Below are positions 46,980-56,820 of a stretch of 64,000 bases of DNA, one piece after another (within the stretch, counting starts at the first letter, position 1; every line of letters starts with the position of its first letter). The stretch is from Metabacillus dongyingensis. Lineage in GTDB: Bacteria; Bacillota; Bacilli; Bacillales; Bacillaceae. The stretch lies in contig NZ_CP082944.1 of the NCBI RefSeq assembly GCF_019933155.2, forward strand, positions 3,536,001 to 3,600,000, read 5' to 3'. The notes under the pieces are model-generated. The model did no database searches. It was not told the origin of the DNA and saw nothing but the letters and a program-made list of their open reading frames with translations. The translations under genes were made by a program, and so were the position numbers.

Positions 46980-47234
46980 GTGATTTTATTTCAAAAGATC
47001 GTTAACCAGAAACTCAATTCATTGGATACAGATGGATTGCTTCAGCTTGCCAAACAGAACAGCCTTTCAATCAAAAGAGCACAGGCTCAGGAAATCGTGA
47101 AAATCATCCGCGGCAAAAACATTAATATCTTTAATGATGCAGAGCGCATCAGCCTATTAAAAAAGGTGGCTGCGATTACTTCGCCTGCCACTGCACAGCA
47201 AGTGAACCAATTGTTTCAGCAGTTTATAGGCTAA
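46980..47234 (+). CDS. yqfT: YqfT, DUF2624 protein
   Basis: 84 residues from GTG 46980, 6 bases after GAAGGAGGT; earlier starts overlap that site. All-helical (QKIVNQKLNSLDTDGLLQLAKQ), with AQEIVKIIRGKNINIFND typical of DUF2624. Function unknown. Confidence 0.82.
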   Translation: MILFQKIVNQKLNSLDTDGLLQLAKQNSLSIKRAQAQEIVKIIRGKNINIFNDAERISLLKKVAAITSPATAQQVNQLFQQFIG

Positions 47235-47262
47235 AAAGCTGTCGATTACTCCGACAGCTTTC
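47235..47262. terminator. Bidirectional terminator between yqfT and nfo
   Basis: Stem AAAGCTGTCG / CGACAGCTTT with flanking A and T runs. Confidence 0.85.
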
Positions 47263-47266
47263 TTTT

Positions 47267-48163
47267 TTATGCCTGATTTCGGATTCGTTCCAGCAGATCA
47301 GAATTGAATTCTTTCCCCCGCAGCATTTCAATTTCAAAACGGTATGGCGGTTTTTTATCTTTCTTTTCTTCACCTACATAAGGAGTTTCAAGAATTTTAG
47401 GCACATCTGCAAGCTGCGGATGATGAACGATTTCATTCAATGCCTTAAATCCGATATGGCCAAATCCGATATTCTCATGACGGTCCTTCCGGGCTCCAGA
47501 AATATTTTTGCTGTCATTAATATGAAGCACCTTCAATCGATCCAGGCCGATAATGGAATCAAATTGCTGCAGGACTCCATCAAAATCATTGATGATATCA
47601 TATCCTGCATCATGTGTATGGCACGTATCAAAGCATACTGAAAGATGCTCATTATGAGTGACACCCTCAATGATCTGTGCGAGTTCTTCAAATGAACGGC
47701 CGCACTCAGAGCCTTTTCCGGCCATTGTCTCAAGAGCGATTTGAACATTTTCTTCTCTATCAAGAACTTCATTGAGACCTTCGATGATTTTTTTTATGCC
47801 TGCTTCTGATCCAGCTCCAACATGAGCACCTGGATGAAGCACAATTTGTTTTGCTCCAAGTGCGTGAGACCGGTCAATTTCAGATCGCAAAAATTGCACG
47901 CCTAGTTCAAATGTTGCCGGATTTGTTGTATTGCCGATATTGATGATATAAGGTGCATGAACAACTATATCAATTATCCCATTTTCCCTCATATGAGCCT
48001 GTCCGGCTTCAATATTCAGTTCCTCAATCTTTTTACGTCTAGTATTCTGAGGTGCTCCTGTATAGATCATGAACGTATTCGCACCGTAAGATACTGCTTC
48101 CTCACTTGCAGCAAGCAGCATTTTCTTTCCGCTCATTGATACATGTGATCCTATTTTCAGCAT
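47267..48163 (-). CDS. nfo: Endonuclease IV (AP endonuclease)
   Basis: 298 residues, TIM barrel with three zinc ions. Zinc ligands lie in [36 protein letters not shown] and LHINDSKN, with ETPY near the end. Cuts abasic sites in base excision repair. Eleven bases separate it from cshB. Confidence 0.96.
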   Translation of the reverse strand: MLKIGSHVSMSGKKMLLAASEEAVSYGANTFMIYTGAPQNTRRKKIEELNIEAGQAHMRENGIIDIVVHAPYIINIGNTTNPATFELGVQFLRSEIDRSHALGAKQIVLHPGAHVGAGSEAGIKKIIEGLNEVLDREENVQIALETMAGKGSECGRSFEELAQIIEGVTHNEHLSVCFDTCHTHDAGYDIINDFDGVLQQFDSIIGLDRLKVLHINDSKNISGARKDRHENIGFGHIGFKALNEIVHHPQLADVPKILETPYVGEEKKDKKPPYRFEIEMLRGKEFNSDLLERIRNQA

Positions 48164-48174
48164 CTATTCTCCTC

Positions 48175-49491
48175 CTACTTGCGCTTTTGATTTAATCTTC
48201 TTTGACGTTTTTTAATTTCATCCATTTCTCTCGTCATTTTCTTTTTGTATCCAGGTTTTACACCTTTTGGCTTTTTAACCTTGCTTTTCGCCATTTGGTC
48301 AACGCCATCTGATGGCCTTACGCGTTTTTGTCTTCGTTTGCGGTCCTCAACTTTTTTCCACTCGCCGTCAACGAGATCCTGATTTTCAAATTCTATCCCT
48401 AATTTTTCGAGGGTTATTAACGCATCTTCATTTTCCGGCTCATAGATCGTCGCTGCAATACCTGAATAGTCTGCACGTCCCGTACGTCCAACACGGTGAA
48501 TGTAAAAGTCGAGATCACTTGGAAGCTCAAAATTGATGACATGGCTTACTCCGTCAATATCAATGCCTCTTGAAGCCAAATCTGTCGCTACGACATACTG
48601 ATAATCAAGATCATTGATTTGCTTCATCATTTTTTTGCGGTCTCTTGGTGATAAATCGCCGTGAATGCGTCCAACTTTGAGGCCTTTTGCAATCAGTCCG
48701 TCCGCTACCTCATCCGCTTTTTTCTTTGTGTTTGTAAAGACAATAGCTAAATAAGGATTGTAGTTTTTCAGCATTTCAAATAAAAGATTTGTTTTATTAC
48801 GGTGGCGCAGCGGCACCAGCACGTGTTTAATTTTCTTGGCAGTTGCCTGCTTTGGTGCAACGTGAGTAAATTTAGGGTTTTCCATATATTTTTTCAGGAA
48901 AGGTTTTAATTTCTCGGGAATCGTTGCAGAAAAAACAAGAATTTGCAGTTTTTCAGGCATATTGCCGCCAATTTTATCAACATCTTCAATGAATCCCATA
49001 TCAAGCATGAGATCCGCTTCATCAACAACTAATGCTTTTGCCTGATGAACGAAAAGAGCTTTTTCGGCAATTAAATCCTTAATTCTGCCCGGTGTTCCGA
49101 TGACAAGCTGAGGCTGGCTTTTCAGTTTATCAATTGTCCGCTGCTTGTCTGTACCGCCAATAAAACATTTAGCAGAAATCGTTTCATTTTCCGGTGCAAA
49201 TTTAAGAACATGCAGAGCATCCTGGTAGATTTGATTGGCTAGTTCTCTTGTAGGGGCAGTAATAACAACTTGTACGTTTTCATTTGAGGGATCAATCCTT
49301 TGAATAAGAGGCAATAAATAAGCATGCGTTTTTCCTGTGCCTGTCTGTGATTGTCCTATAGCTGTTTCCCCTTTTAAAAGTGAAGGGAATAAGCGAGCTT
49401 GTATTTCAGTCGGTTCATAAAAACCCAGCGCTTTGACAGCATCTATAATAAAAGGCTTAAATGGAAACTGATTGAACTTTGTTTGTTCCAT
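48175..49491 (-). CDS. cshB: DEAD-box RNA helicase
   Basis: About 438 residues from ATG 49491 (AAGGAG upstream). Motif Q (FKPFIIDAVKALGF), I (SQTGTGKT), Ia (PTRELA), II (DEAD), III (SAT), V and VI (HRVGRTGR). A basic C-terminal tail (PKGVKPGYKKK, KKRQRRLNQKRK) would bind RNA. B. subtilis CshB (YqfR) is cold-shock induced and sits beside nfo. Confidence 0.92.
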   Translation of the reverse strand: MEQTKFNQFPFKPFIIDAVKALGFYEPTEIQARLFPSLLKGETAIGQSQTGTGKTHAYLLPLIQRIDPSNENVQVVITAPTRELANQIYQDALHVLKFAPENETISAKCFIGGTDKQRTIDKLKSQPQLVIGTPGRIKDLIAEKALFVHQAKALVVDEADLMLDMGFIEDVDKIGGNMPEKLQILVFSATIPEKLKPFLKKYMENPKFTHVAPKQATAKKIKHVLVPLRHRNKTNLLFEMLKNYNPYLAIVFTNTKKKADEVADGLIAKGLKVGRIHGDLSPRDRKKMMKQINDLDYQYVVATDLASRGIDIDGVSHVINFELPSDLDFYIHRVGRTGRADYSGIAATIYEPENEDALITLEKLGIEFENQDLVDGEWKKVEDRKRRQKRVRPSDGVDQMAKSKVKKPKGVKPGYKKKMTREMDEIKKRQRRLNQKRK

Positions 49492-49801
49492 GTTCATCAT
49501 CTCCTTGATGAGTAAGTTAATAAAAGGCTTCATTTTAAGTTGTTGCTGTTTTCATTTATACACCTTATTAGAAAAGAGCACGATTTCCTAATAAAGGATG
49601 TTCAAATTCATCTTTTTATGAAGAGCAGCAATTCTTGCGATAACAGCCAAAAAATAAGACACGGTTGTCCATCAAAACATTATATACGATTTGAGAGAAA
49701 AACTCCAATCGATTCCGCCTATTCTTAAAACCATGCAAACCTTTAAGCAGATTCTGCATATTGTGTAGGTAGTATACACGTTAGTTTAAAGGAGGATCAT
49801 C
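49492..49801. other. Intergenic region between cshB and yqfQ
   Basis: About 310 bp, AT-rich, divergent. It should carry promoters for both flanking genes. A GTGTA/TACAC inverted repeat lies about 25 bp before the yqfQ ribosome site. No gene or RNA recognised. Confidence 0.4.
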
Positions 49802-50458
49802 ATGTTTCAGCAAAGACCTATGCCTCCAATGCCTTCTAGAGGATTCCAGCCTCGAAGAATGCAAATGGGCGGTCAGCCGTTTTCAAACCAGCCTTTTGGA
49901 AATCAGCAAGCAAGGGGATTTGGACCAACTCGTTCTTTCCAGCCGTTTGGGCAGCAAATGGGACCTTTTTCATCACAGTTTGGACCGCCTGGATTTGGCG
50001 GTCAGCAATTTGGACAGCAGGCAATGGGAAGAGGCGGCGGCATCAAAGGCATTCTCTCAAGATTTTTGCCTGGAGGCGGCCAAGGTGCTGCAAATGCAGC
50101 TCAGGGTCTGCAGGGAATAACCAATCCCGCCAATTTATCAAGCATGCTTGGAAACGTACAGAAAGTTCTCGGCATGGCTCAGCAGGTCACCCCTATGGTT
50201 CAGCAATATGGCCCGCTTGTCAGAAATCTGCCTGCCATGATTAAAATTTACAGTGAATTAAAAGGCGGAGGGTCAAGCGTTGAAGAAAGCACAGGATCAG
50301 ATGGATCTGATGAATCAAATACCGCGTCCGACGTTTCCGCTTCAGCACAGTCTGATGCAGACACAGCTGTTATTGAATCACCTAAGAAGACAGTAAAAGA
50401 AGGAATGGAGAAAGCAGCTCCTGTAAAAGGCGTATCTGCTCCAAAGCTGTATATTTGA
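49802..50458 (+). CDS. yqfQ: YqfQ/VrrA-like Gln-Pro-Phe-Gly-rich protein
   Basis: 218 residues, RBS AAAGGAGG. Residues 1-75 are low complexity: repeated PFGNQ, FGPxGFGGQQFGQQ-type units. The middle (IKGILSRFLPGGG, MAQQVTPMVQQYGPLV) is conserved among YqfQ/VrrA proteins, and the C-terminus is acidic and Ser-rich. In B. anthracis the homologue vrrA carries a variable repeat. The role is unknown, though it is linked to spores in some species. Confidence 0.85.
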   Translation: MFQQRPMPPMPSRGFQPRRMQMGGQPFSNQPFGNQQARGFGPTRSFQPFGQQMGPFSSQFGPPGFGGQQFGQQAMGRGGGIKGILSRFLPGGGQGAANAAQGLQGITNPANLSSMLGNVQKVLGMAQQVTPMVQQYGPLVRNLPAMIKIYSELKGGGSSVEESTGSDGSDESNTASDVSASAQSDADTAVIESPKKTVKEGMEKAAPVKGVSAPKLYI

Positions 50459-50510
50459 CATTCTTCTTTGTATTCTACTGCAGTCTCCGCTATAATAATA
50501 AGAGATTACG

Positions 50511-50540
50511 AGAGCCAAAAGCCTTTTTCTTTGGCTTTTT
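50511..50540 (+). terminator. Terminator after yqfQ
   Basis: AGCCAAA / TTTGGCT stem followed by TTTTTTATA. Confidence 0.65.
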
Positions 50541-50579
50541 TATATTCTCTCTCGAACTTCTCTCTAGGAGGACCCTTCA

Positions 50580-51524
50580 ATGGAAGTTATTAAGATTGCA
50601 CCGCGGGGATATTGCTATGGTGTCGTTGATGCCATGGTTATTGCAAAGAATGCCGCTTTAGATAAAACTTTGCCAAGGCCTATCTATATATTAGGCATGA
50701 TTGTTCACAATAAACACGTAACAGACGCTTTTGAAGAAGAAGGCATTATTACTTTGGATGGCAGCAACCGTATGGAAATATTGGAAAAAGTTGAAAACGG
50801 CACCGTTATTTTTACAGCTCACGGCGTTTCTCCAGAAGTGAGGAAGATCGCTTCTGAAAAAGGCCTTGTCACTCTTGATGCAACATGCCCTGATGTTACA
50901 AAGACCCATGATTTAATCCGGGAAAAGAAAGCTTTGGGCTATCATGTGATCTACATTGGGAAAAAGTCGCATCCAGAACCTGAAGGAGCTGTCGGTGTAG
51001 CACCTGATATTGTCCATTTAGTAGAAACAGAAGAAGATGTTGATGCTCTTACTTTCCAAAATGATAAAATTGTCGTCACAAACCAGACAACAATGAGTCA
51101 ATGGGATGTATATGACATTATGGAGCGTGTGAAAGAAAAGTATCCTCATGTAGAATATCATCAGGAAATCTGCCTGGCTACTCAAGTAAGGCAGGAGGCT
51201 GTTGCAGAGCAGGCAAAAGATGCTGACCTGACAATTGTCGTTGGAGATCCGAAGAGCAACAATTCAAACCGTCTTGCACAGGTTTCTGAAGAAATTGCCG
51301 GAACAAAAGCATACAGAGTATCAGATATAAGCGAAATAAAACTAACATGGTTTGAAGGTGTTAAAAAAGTCGCGATTACTGCAGGAGCCTCAACTCCTAC
51401 ACCAATTACAAAAGAAGTCATTCAATTCCTTGAAAAGTACGATCCGGAAAATAGTCTGACATGGAACATTGAACATAATGTTCCTCTTCAAAAAATCCTG
51501 CCTAAAGTAAAAGCAGTCAAATAA
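50580..51524 (+). CDS. ispH: 4-hydroxy-3-methylbut-2-enyl diphosphate reductase
   Basis: 314 residues. [4Fe-4S] ligands C12 (GYCYGV), C103 (ATCPDV) and C198 (EICLAT); substrate residues in [21 protein letters not shown] and [11 protein letters not shown], and the [10 protein letters not shown] loop near the C-terminus. Last step of the MEP pathway giving IPP and DMAPP. RBS TAGGAGG. Confidence 0.97.
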   Translation: MEVIKIAPRGYCYGVVDAMVIAKNAALDKTLPRPIYILGMIVHNKHVTDAFEEEGIITLDGSNRMEILEKVENGTVIFTAHGVSPEVRKIASEKGLVTLDATCPDVTKTHDLIREKKALGYHVIYIGKKSHPEPEGAVGVAPDIVHLVETEEDVDALTFQNDKIVVTNQTTMSQWDVYDIMERVKEKYPHVEYHQEICLATQVRQEAVAEQAKDADLTIVVGDPKSNNSNRLAQVSEEIAGTKAYRVSDISEIKLTWFEGVKKVAITAGASTPTPITKEVIQFLEKYDPENSLTWNIEHNVPLQKILPKVKAVK

Positions 51525-51533
51525 AGAAAAACA

Positions 51534-51562
51534 AAACCGCTGGGGATCAACACCAGCGGTTT
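51534..51562. terminator. Bidirectional terminator between ispH and yqfO
   Basis: Stem AAACCGCTGG / CCAGCGGTTT around a 9-base loop. Confidence 0.85.
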
Positions 51563-51567
51563 ATTAA

Positions 51568-52689
51568 TTAAACAAATGTAAATGGATCTGTATGAATCTC
51601 TGAAGGGAAAATACTTACTTCAAATTTCTTTTCCTCACACATAGAAAGAAGCAAATCTGTTACCCCTTTTTTCATGACTTTCTCTACATTGTGTCCTGGA
51701 TCAATCACATTTAAGCCCATCATCATGGCATCGTGCGCTACGTGATAATAAAGATCCCCGGTAACATAGACATCAGCCCCCTTACGCTTTGCCTGATGGA
51801 TGTATTTATTTCCATCACCCCCGAGCACAGCAACTTTCCGTATCTTTGCATCCTTATTTCCTACCATTCTTACACAAGGAACATCGAGCGCTTCTTTCAC
51901 ATGCCGGGCAAATTCAGACAATGTCATGTCATGCCCAAGTATGCCTATGCGTCCCAATCCTAAAGCTTTGCCCTGCCCTTCAACTGGATAAATATCAAAT
52001 GCAGGTTCCTCATATGGATGAGCTTTTAGCATAGCAGAAACAATCTTTCGCTGCTTACTTCCCGGAATGATCGTTTCAATTCTTTCTTCTTCCACAAACT
52101 CAATTTTTCCTGATTGTCCTATATAAGGATCTGTTCCCTCAAGAGGCAGAAAGCTTCCTGTTCCATTTGATGAAAATGTGCAATGACTGTACATACCAAT
52201 ATGGCCTGCACCTGATTGTCCCAGAACAGCCCTTATTTCGTCCGCATGGTCTTTAGGTACATAGACGACCAGCTTCTTCATTTCCTCCAGATAGGTGTCA
52301 GCGAGAACCTCTGTGTCCGTTAATTGAAGTGCCTCTGCAAGTAAATCATTGACTCCTCCGGCTGCAACATCTAAGTTGGTATGTGCCGCATATACAGCAA
52401 TATTATGTTTAATGCATTTTTCAAGCAGTGCTCCGCCTGGCTGATCCGTTGCTAAATTTTTAAGAGGACGGAATATTGGCGGATGATGGGCGATAATTAA
52501 ATTCGCATTTTTTTCTATTGCTTCATCCACTACTTCATCGAGAACATCGAGGGCGACTAATACACCGTGAACCGGTTTATTCAGCGTTCCAATTTGCAGG
52601 CCGATCTTATCGCCTTCCATGGCATATTCTTTTTTTGAAAACGATTCAAACAGTTGGATGATTTCGTATCCGTTAGGTATTTTACTCAT
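51568..52689 (-). CDS. yqfO: YqfO, Nif3-like dinuclear metal centre protein
   Basis: 373 residues. Nif3/DUF34 core split by a PII-like insertion (about 140-240). Metal-binding motifs are IAHHPPIFRP, YAAHTNLD and the C-terminal DPGHNVEK. Often linked to GTP cyclohydrolase-like or nucleotide metabolism but the function is unproven. Overlaps trmK by 4 bases. Confidence 0.9.
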   Translation of the reverse strand: MSKIPNGYEIIQLFESFSKKEYAMEGDKIGLQIGTLNKPVHGVLVALDVLDEVVDEAIEKNANLIIAHHPPIFRPLKNLATDQPGGALLEKCIKHNIAVYAAHTNLDVAAGGVNDLLAEALQLTDTEVLADTYLEEMKKLVVYVPKDHADEIRAVLGQSGAGHIGMYSHCTFSSNGTGSFLPLEGTDPYIGQSGKIEFVEEERIETIIPGSKQRKIVSAMLKAHPYEEPAFDIYPVEGQGKALGLGRIGILGHDMTLSEFARHVKEALDVPCVRMVGNKDAKIRKVAVLGGDGNKYIHQAKRKGADVYVTGDLYYHVAHDAMMMGLNVIDPGHNVEKVMKKGVTDLLLSMCEEKKFEVSIFPSEIHTDPFTFV

Positions 52690-53399
52690 TTTCTGGTAAC
52701 CTCCTCAAGCATTGCAATCAAATCGTGAAGCTCTCTTTTCTTCCCTTCATTCCCGGGGCTCACTGCCGCACTTTCTATACTTGTTAATATCCTTTTGAAA
52801 TGTTCGATCTCCTGGGTCCATTTTTTTATAAACGGTTTTGTTTTATCTTTCATCAAAAAAGGACCCACAAGTAAACCTTTTTGCAGTGAAGTATGCTGGT
52901 AAGGAGCTTTCGGCTCACCCTTTTCAGCAATAAGAACCTCATAGATCTTGCCGTCTTCCTCTAATATTTCTTCATTTACCAGTTCCCATCCGTTTTCAAG
53001 CAGCCATCTTCTTACATGATGTGCATGAATATTAGGCTGGAGAATCAGACGCTTGACTCCTGCTAATTTTTCCTTTCCGGCTTCAAGAATCTTTTCAATT
53101 AATGCCCCGCCCATTCCTGCAATCGTTATGCACGTTGCTTCATTAGGATCAATGACATCGAGCCCGCTTCCTAACCGCACGGATATGACGTCCTCCAGTC
53201 CGCTTTTTTGGACTTGCTTCTTTGCAGACTGAAACGGTCCCTGGACTACTTCACCTGCAACAGCAGAAGCTGCCAGTCCGTTTAAGATCGCATAGCAGGG
53301 CAAGTAAGCATGATCTGAGCCGATGTCTGCCAGCACAGCGTTTTTAGGTATATAATCAGCTACTGTTTTCAGCCTTTTTGATAAATTAACATCATTCAT
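52686..53399 (-). CDS. trmK: tRNA (adenine-N1-)-methyltransferase (A22), TrmK
   Basis: 237 residues from ATG 53399 (GTGGTGG upstream). Rossmann-fold methyltransferase with SAM motif ADIGSDHAYLP near residue 24 and AGMGGALI. It methylates A22 in bacterial tRNA. Downstream yqfO is the conserved partner gene. Confidence 0.9.
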   Translation of the reverse strand: MNDVNLSKRLKTVADYIPKNAVLADIGSDHAYLPCYAILNGLAASAVAGEVVQGPFQSAKKQVQKSGLEDVISVRLGSGLDVIDPNEATCITIAGMGGALIEKILEAGKEKLAGVKRLILQPNIHAHHVRRWLLENGWELVNEEILEEDGKIYEVLIAEKGEPKAPYQHTSLQKGLLVGPFLMKDKTKPFIKKWTQEIEHFKRILTSIESAAVSPGNEGKKRELHDLIAMLEEVTRK

Positions 53400-53448
53400 T
53401 TTAAACCACCACATTCTTATGTACTTTTAATTAGATCTCTCTATATAA

Positions 53449-53486
53449 TAAGAAAAGTCCTCCGCAGATGCAAAGGACTTTTCTTT
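53449..53486 (-). terminator. Terminator region after cccA
   Basis: Stem AGAAAAGTCCT / AGGACTTTTCT with T-rich flanks on both sides. Confidence 0.65.
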
Positions 53487-53530
53487 TTCGTTCAAAAGGA
53501 ACGGATCATTTTAACTCTTTTGTTTAAGAA

Positions 53531-53893
53531 CTATTTGACTTTAGAAACCCATTCTGCCATTTCGTCCAGTTTTTCATCAGGAACTAAACCGGCAGGCATG
53601 TTTCCCCGGCCATTTTTAATCGTTTCTTTAATTCCGTCAACGCCGAGCCTGTCCCCAGCTCCTTTAAGAGCTGGACCAGCACCGCCTTCGTAATTCTCGC
53701 CATGACAAGAAATACAGCTTTGCTGGTAGATTTCCTCTGGTGAAGCGTTTGCAACTTCTTCCGATTTATCTTCCTCTTTACCTTCTCCAGCCATTTCTTT
53801 CATATCGCCGAGCCCTTTAATAGATAAGAAAAACATAAGGCCGATTCCGATTACGGCAACTAAAGCAAATGGAATAAGTGGATTGCGATTCAT
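53531..53893 (-). CDS. cccA: Cytochrome c-550 (membrane-anchored)
   Basis: 120 residues. N-terminal transmembrane anchor (PFALVAVIGIGLMFFLSI), a Gly/Glu linker and a class I cytochrome c domain with heme motif CISCH and an axial Met in GNMPAG. B. subtilis CccA is of this size. Ends the sigA region order. Confidence 0.95.
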   Translation of the reverse strand: MNRNPLIPFALVAVIGIGLMFFLSIKGLGDMKEMAGEGKEEDKSEEVANASPEEIYQQSCISCHGENYEGGAGPALKGAGDRLGVDGIKETIKNGRGNMPAGLVPDEKLDEMAEWVSKVK

Positions 53894-54025
53894 TATGTAA
53901 CCTCCCTTATGTAAAAATCTTGAAATGCAGGTAAACGATAGATTTAAACAATCTCTATTTTACTTCAAAATTTGAGGAAGTAAAAGACTTATTGTATAAG
54001 TTGGACTATTTTTCAAAAATTAGTC

Positions 54026-54062
54026 AAAAAAACCTCATCAATAAAGATGAAGTTCCTTTTTT
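54026..54062 (-). terminator. Terminator after the acyl-CoA dehydrogenase gene
   Basis: Stem AACCTCATC / GATGAAGTT with one mismatch and a T-run on the minus strand. Confidence 0.6.
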
Positions 54063-54067
54063 AATCG

Positions 54068-55207
54068 TCAGCAGCCAATCTGTCTTGCAATAACCATCCG
54101 CTGAACTTCACTAGTGCCTTCGCCGATTTCAAGCAATTTAGCATCACGCAAATATCGTTCAACATGATATTCTTTCATATAGCCATAGCCGCCGTGAATT
54201 TGAATGGCCTGATTTGTCACTTCTGTACACATCTCGGATGCAAACAGCTTGCAAAAAGAGGCTTCTTTCGTAAATGGCTTTCCCTGATCCTTTAACCAGG
54301 CGGCTTTATAAACCATTGTACGTGCCAAATCGATTTTCATTGCCATATCTGCAAGCTTGAATTGAATGGCCTGGAACTCACTTAGTGTTTTTCCGAATTG
54401 TTTTCTTTCTTTTGAGTAAGCTAATGCTTTTTCAAAAGCTGCCTGTGCTATTCCGACTGCCATAGCACCAATTCCTATTCTTCCTCCATCTAATGTCATG
54501 AGGAACTGCCTGAAGCCATTCCCCTTTTTACCAAGAAGATTCTCTGCTGGAACGACAACATCTTCTAATATCAATTCAGTTGTATTAGATGCATTAAGTC
54601 CCATCTTTTCATAATTATCTATTACTTTGAACCCCGGTGCATCAGTTGGGACAATAATGGCGCTTATCTCCTTTTTACCTTCTGCGCGATCCGTGATAGC
54701 CGTCAGAGCCAGAAATTTTGCGTAAGATGCATTCGTAATGTAACACTTGTTACCATTTATAGTAAACTGCCCATCCCTCTCAACAGCTTCTGTCAGTGTG
54801 CCCCCTGCATCCGACCCTGCATTTGGCTCAGTCAGACCAAAAGCGCCCATTGATTCTCCCGAGCAGATTTTTGAAAGATACTTTCTTTTTTGCTCTTCTG
54901 TACCAAACATATTAATCGGAGATCCGCCTAATGAAATGTGTGCTGAATATGTAATGCCGGTTGAACCGCATGCTTTGCTTAGTTCTTCCGTTACAATCGC
55001 GAAACTGATCGTATCTGCGCCGCTTCCGCCGTATTCTTCCGAAAATGGCAGACCAAGCATTCCCATTTCACCAAGCTGCTGAAAAATTTCTGCTGGAAAT
55101 TGCTTTGTTTTATCTCTTTCATAAGCTCCTGGTTCAACTACTTCTTCTGCAAATTCTTTAATGGTTTTCTGAATCATGCGCTGTTCTTGTGATAGTTCAA
55201 AATTCAT
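54068..55207 (-). CDS. Acyl-CoA dehydrogenase
   Basis: 379 residues, normal length. N-terminal helical domain (EQRMIQKTIKEFAEEVVEPGA), beta domain with AFGLTEPNAGSDAGG and CYITNA, C-terminal domain with RKQFGKTLSEFQAIQFKLADM and the FAD/adenine and base region IHGGYGYMKEYHVERYLRD, whose Glu is the likely catalytic base. Catalyses the first beta-oxidation step; short- or branched-chain substrate not decidable. A near-consensus cre site lies 17 bp before the start, which predicts catabolite repression. B. subtilis has no such gene here to my recollection. Confidence 0.9.
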   Translation of the reverse strand: MNFELSQEQRMIQKTIKEFAEEVVEPGAYERDKTKQFPAEIFQQLGEMGMLGLPFSEEYGGSGADTISFAIVTEELSKACGSTGITYSAHISLGGSPINMFGTEEQKRKYLSKICSGESMGAFGLTEPNAGSDAGGTLTEAVERDGQFTINGNKCYITNASYAKFLALTAITDRAEGKKEISAIIVPTDAPGFKVIDNYEKMGLNASNTTELILEDVVVPAENLLGKKGNGFRQFLMTLDGGRIGIGAMAVGIAQAAFEKALAYSKERKQFGKTLSEFQAIQFKLADMAMKIDLARTMVYKAAWLKDQGKPFTKEASFCKLFASEMCTEVTNQAIQIHGGYGYMKEYHVERYLRDAKLLEIGEGTSEVQRMVIARQIGC

Positions 55208-55223
55208 TTTATCCCTCCGTTTT

Positions 55224-55237
55224 GAATACGCTTACAT
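55224..55237 (-). promoter_or_regulatory. Candidate cre (CcpA) site of the acyl-CoA dehydrogenase gene
   Basis: TGAATACGCTTACA matches the cre consensus TGWAANCGNTNWCA at 13 of 14 positions (T at position 5). It lies just upstream of the gene start, where a bound repressor would block transcription. Confidence 0.5.
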
Positions 55238-55566
55238 ATTAAATTATAAAGTGAAATGGTCTATTTTCACAACTTTTTAAATTTTTTATTTAATGAAAAA
55301 ATATTTTTGTTCTACTTTGTTTTGTAAAAAGCTTCCCCTTATTTTGAATACATTCTTATGTATTTGTCAGTAATTTCAAGGTTTTTTCTAAGAAAAAGAA
55401 AGGAATTATGCATAAAATTCTGAAGATAAAATGACGGAAATGGTGCAAAGTTAGGCGTAAAATTTTATGAGGGTGATTTGCAAATTAAATAACAATTAAG
55501 TAAAATAAATGAAAAGATGATGTAATATGAAATTTGTTGTTAACGCTGTCAAAAATAAATAAACAA
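55238..55566. other. Intergenic region upstream of the acyl-CoA dehydrogenase gene
   Basis: About 330 bp, very AT-rich. Contains an AATACAT-TCTT-ATGTATT inverted repeat at 55347-55364. No gene seen. Confidence 0.4.
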
Positions 55567-55592
55567 AAAAAGCGAACTAAAAGTCCGCTTTC
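55567..55592 (-). terminator. Terminator after sigA
   Basis: Stem AAAGCGGAC / GTTCGCTTT (one mismatch) and TTTTTTTG on the minus strand. Confidence 0.75.
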
Positions 55593-56704
55593 TATTCTAA
55601 GAAATCTTTTAATCGTTTGCTTCTGCTTGGGTGGCGCAGCTTACGAAGTGCCTTTGCTTCAATTTGACGGATACGTTCTCTAGTAACGCCAAATACTTTC
55701 CCTACTTCTTCAAGTGTTCTTGTACGGCCGTCATCCAGTCCGAAACGAAGACGCAGAACGTTTTCTTCACGGTCAGTCAATGTATCCAGTACATCTTCAA
55801 GCTGTTCTTTTAACAGCTCGTAAGCAGCATGTTCGGAAGGAGAAGTTGCATCTTGATCCTCAATAAAATCTCCAAGATGTGAATCATCTTCTTCACCAAT
55901 TGGTGTTTCAAGAGATACCGGTTCTTGAGCAATTTTTAGAATTTCTCTTACTTTATCAGGAGTTAAATCCATATCTTCTGCAATTTCTTCCGGAGATGGT
56001 TCACGTCCTAAATCCTGAAGAAGCTGACGCTGAACACGAATTAATTTATTAATTGTCTCAACCATGTGAACCGGAATACGAATGGTTCTTGCCTGATCAG
56101 CTATGGCTCTTGTTATAGCCTGGCGAATCCACCAAGTAGCATAGGTACTGAATTTAAATCCTTTGCGGTAATCGAACTTCTCTACAGCTTTCATTAAGCC
56201 CATATTGCCTTCTTGGATAAGATCCAAAAACAGCATACCACGGCCGACATATCTTTTAGCGATACTTACAACAAGACGAAGGTTTGCTTCTGCGAGTCTT
56301 CTCTTCGCTTCTTCATCGCCTTCTTCAATGCGGTTTGCAAGCTTAATTTCCTCATCTGCGGTTAAAAGATCTACCCGGCCAATTTCTTTCAGATACATAC
56401 GGACAGGATCATTAATCTTAACACCTGGAGGCACGCTTAAATCATTTAGATCAAATTCTTCTTCCTTCGCCAGCTGCTGTATATTAGGATCATCAGTCGA
56501 TTCATTATCACCAACTAATTCAACGCCCTGCTCGCCAAGGTATTCATAATACTCATCCATTTGGTCTGATTCAATTTCGAAGCCAGACATGCGCTCAGCA
56601 ATCTCTTCGTATGTTAAAACTCCACGTTTTTTTCCGATTTCAGTTAATTGGTCTTTTGCTTGTTCCAATGTCAATTCAGAATCATGGGTTTGTTTATCAG
56701 CCAT
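55592..56704 (-). CDS. sigA: RNA polymerase primary sigma factor SigA
   Basis: 370 residues from ATG 56704, behind GGAGGGG. Region 1.1 at the N-terminus, region 1.2 ([11 protein letters not shown]), region 2 ([51 protein letters not shown]), region 3, and region 4 with the -35-binding helix-turn-helix ([21 protein letters not shown]). Housekeeping sigma factor. Follows dnaG as in the macromolecular synthesis operon. Confidence 0.98.
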   Translation of the reverse strand: MADKQTHDSELTLEQAKDQLTEIGKKRGVLTYEEIAERMSGFEIESDQMDEYYEYLGEQGVELVGDNESTDDPNIQQLAKEEEFDLNDLSVPPGVKINDPVRMYLKEIGRVDLLTADEEIKLANRIEEGDEEAKRRLAEANLRLVVSIAKRYVGRGMLFLDLIQEGNMGLMKAVEKFDYRKGFKFSTYATWWIRQAITRAIADQARTIRIPVHMVETINKLIRVQRQLLQDLGREPSPEEIAEDMDLTPDKVREILKIAQEPVSLETPIGEEDDSHLGDFIEDQDATSPSEHAAYELLKEQLEDVLDTLTDREENVLRLRFGLDDGRTRTLEEVGKVFGVTRERIRQIEAKALRKLRHPSRSKRLKDFLE

Positions 56705-56820
56705 TGGATCCCCTCCTTCCAAACTCTTGCAATTAATGATTTATGTGAATGTGCTAAATGATTTATGAAACCGATTAGCCTCAATGAATCTCTACGTGTT
56801 GCGCAGTCATTCGTCAGCCC

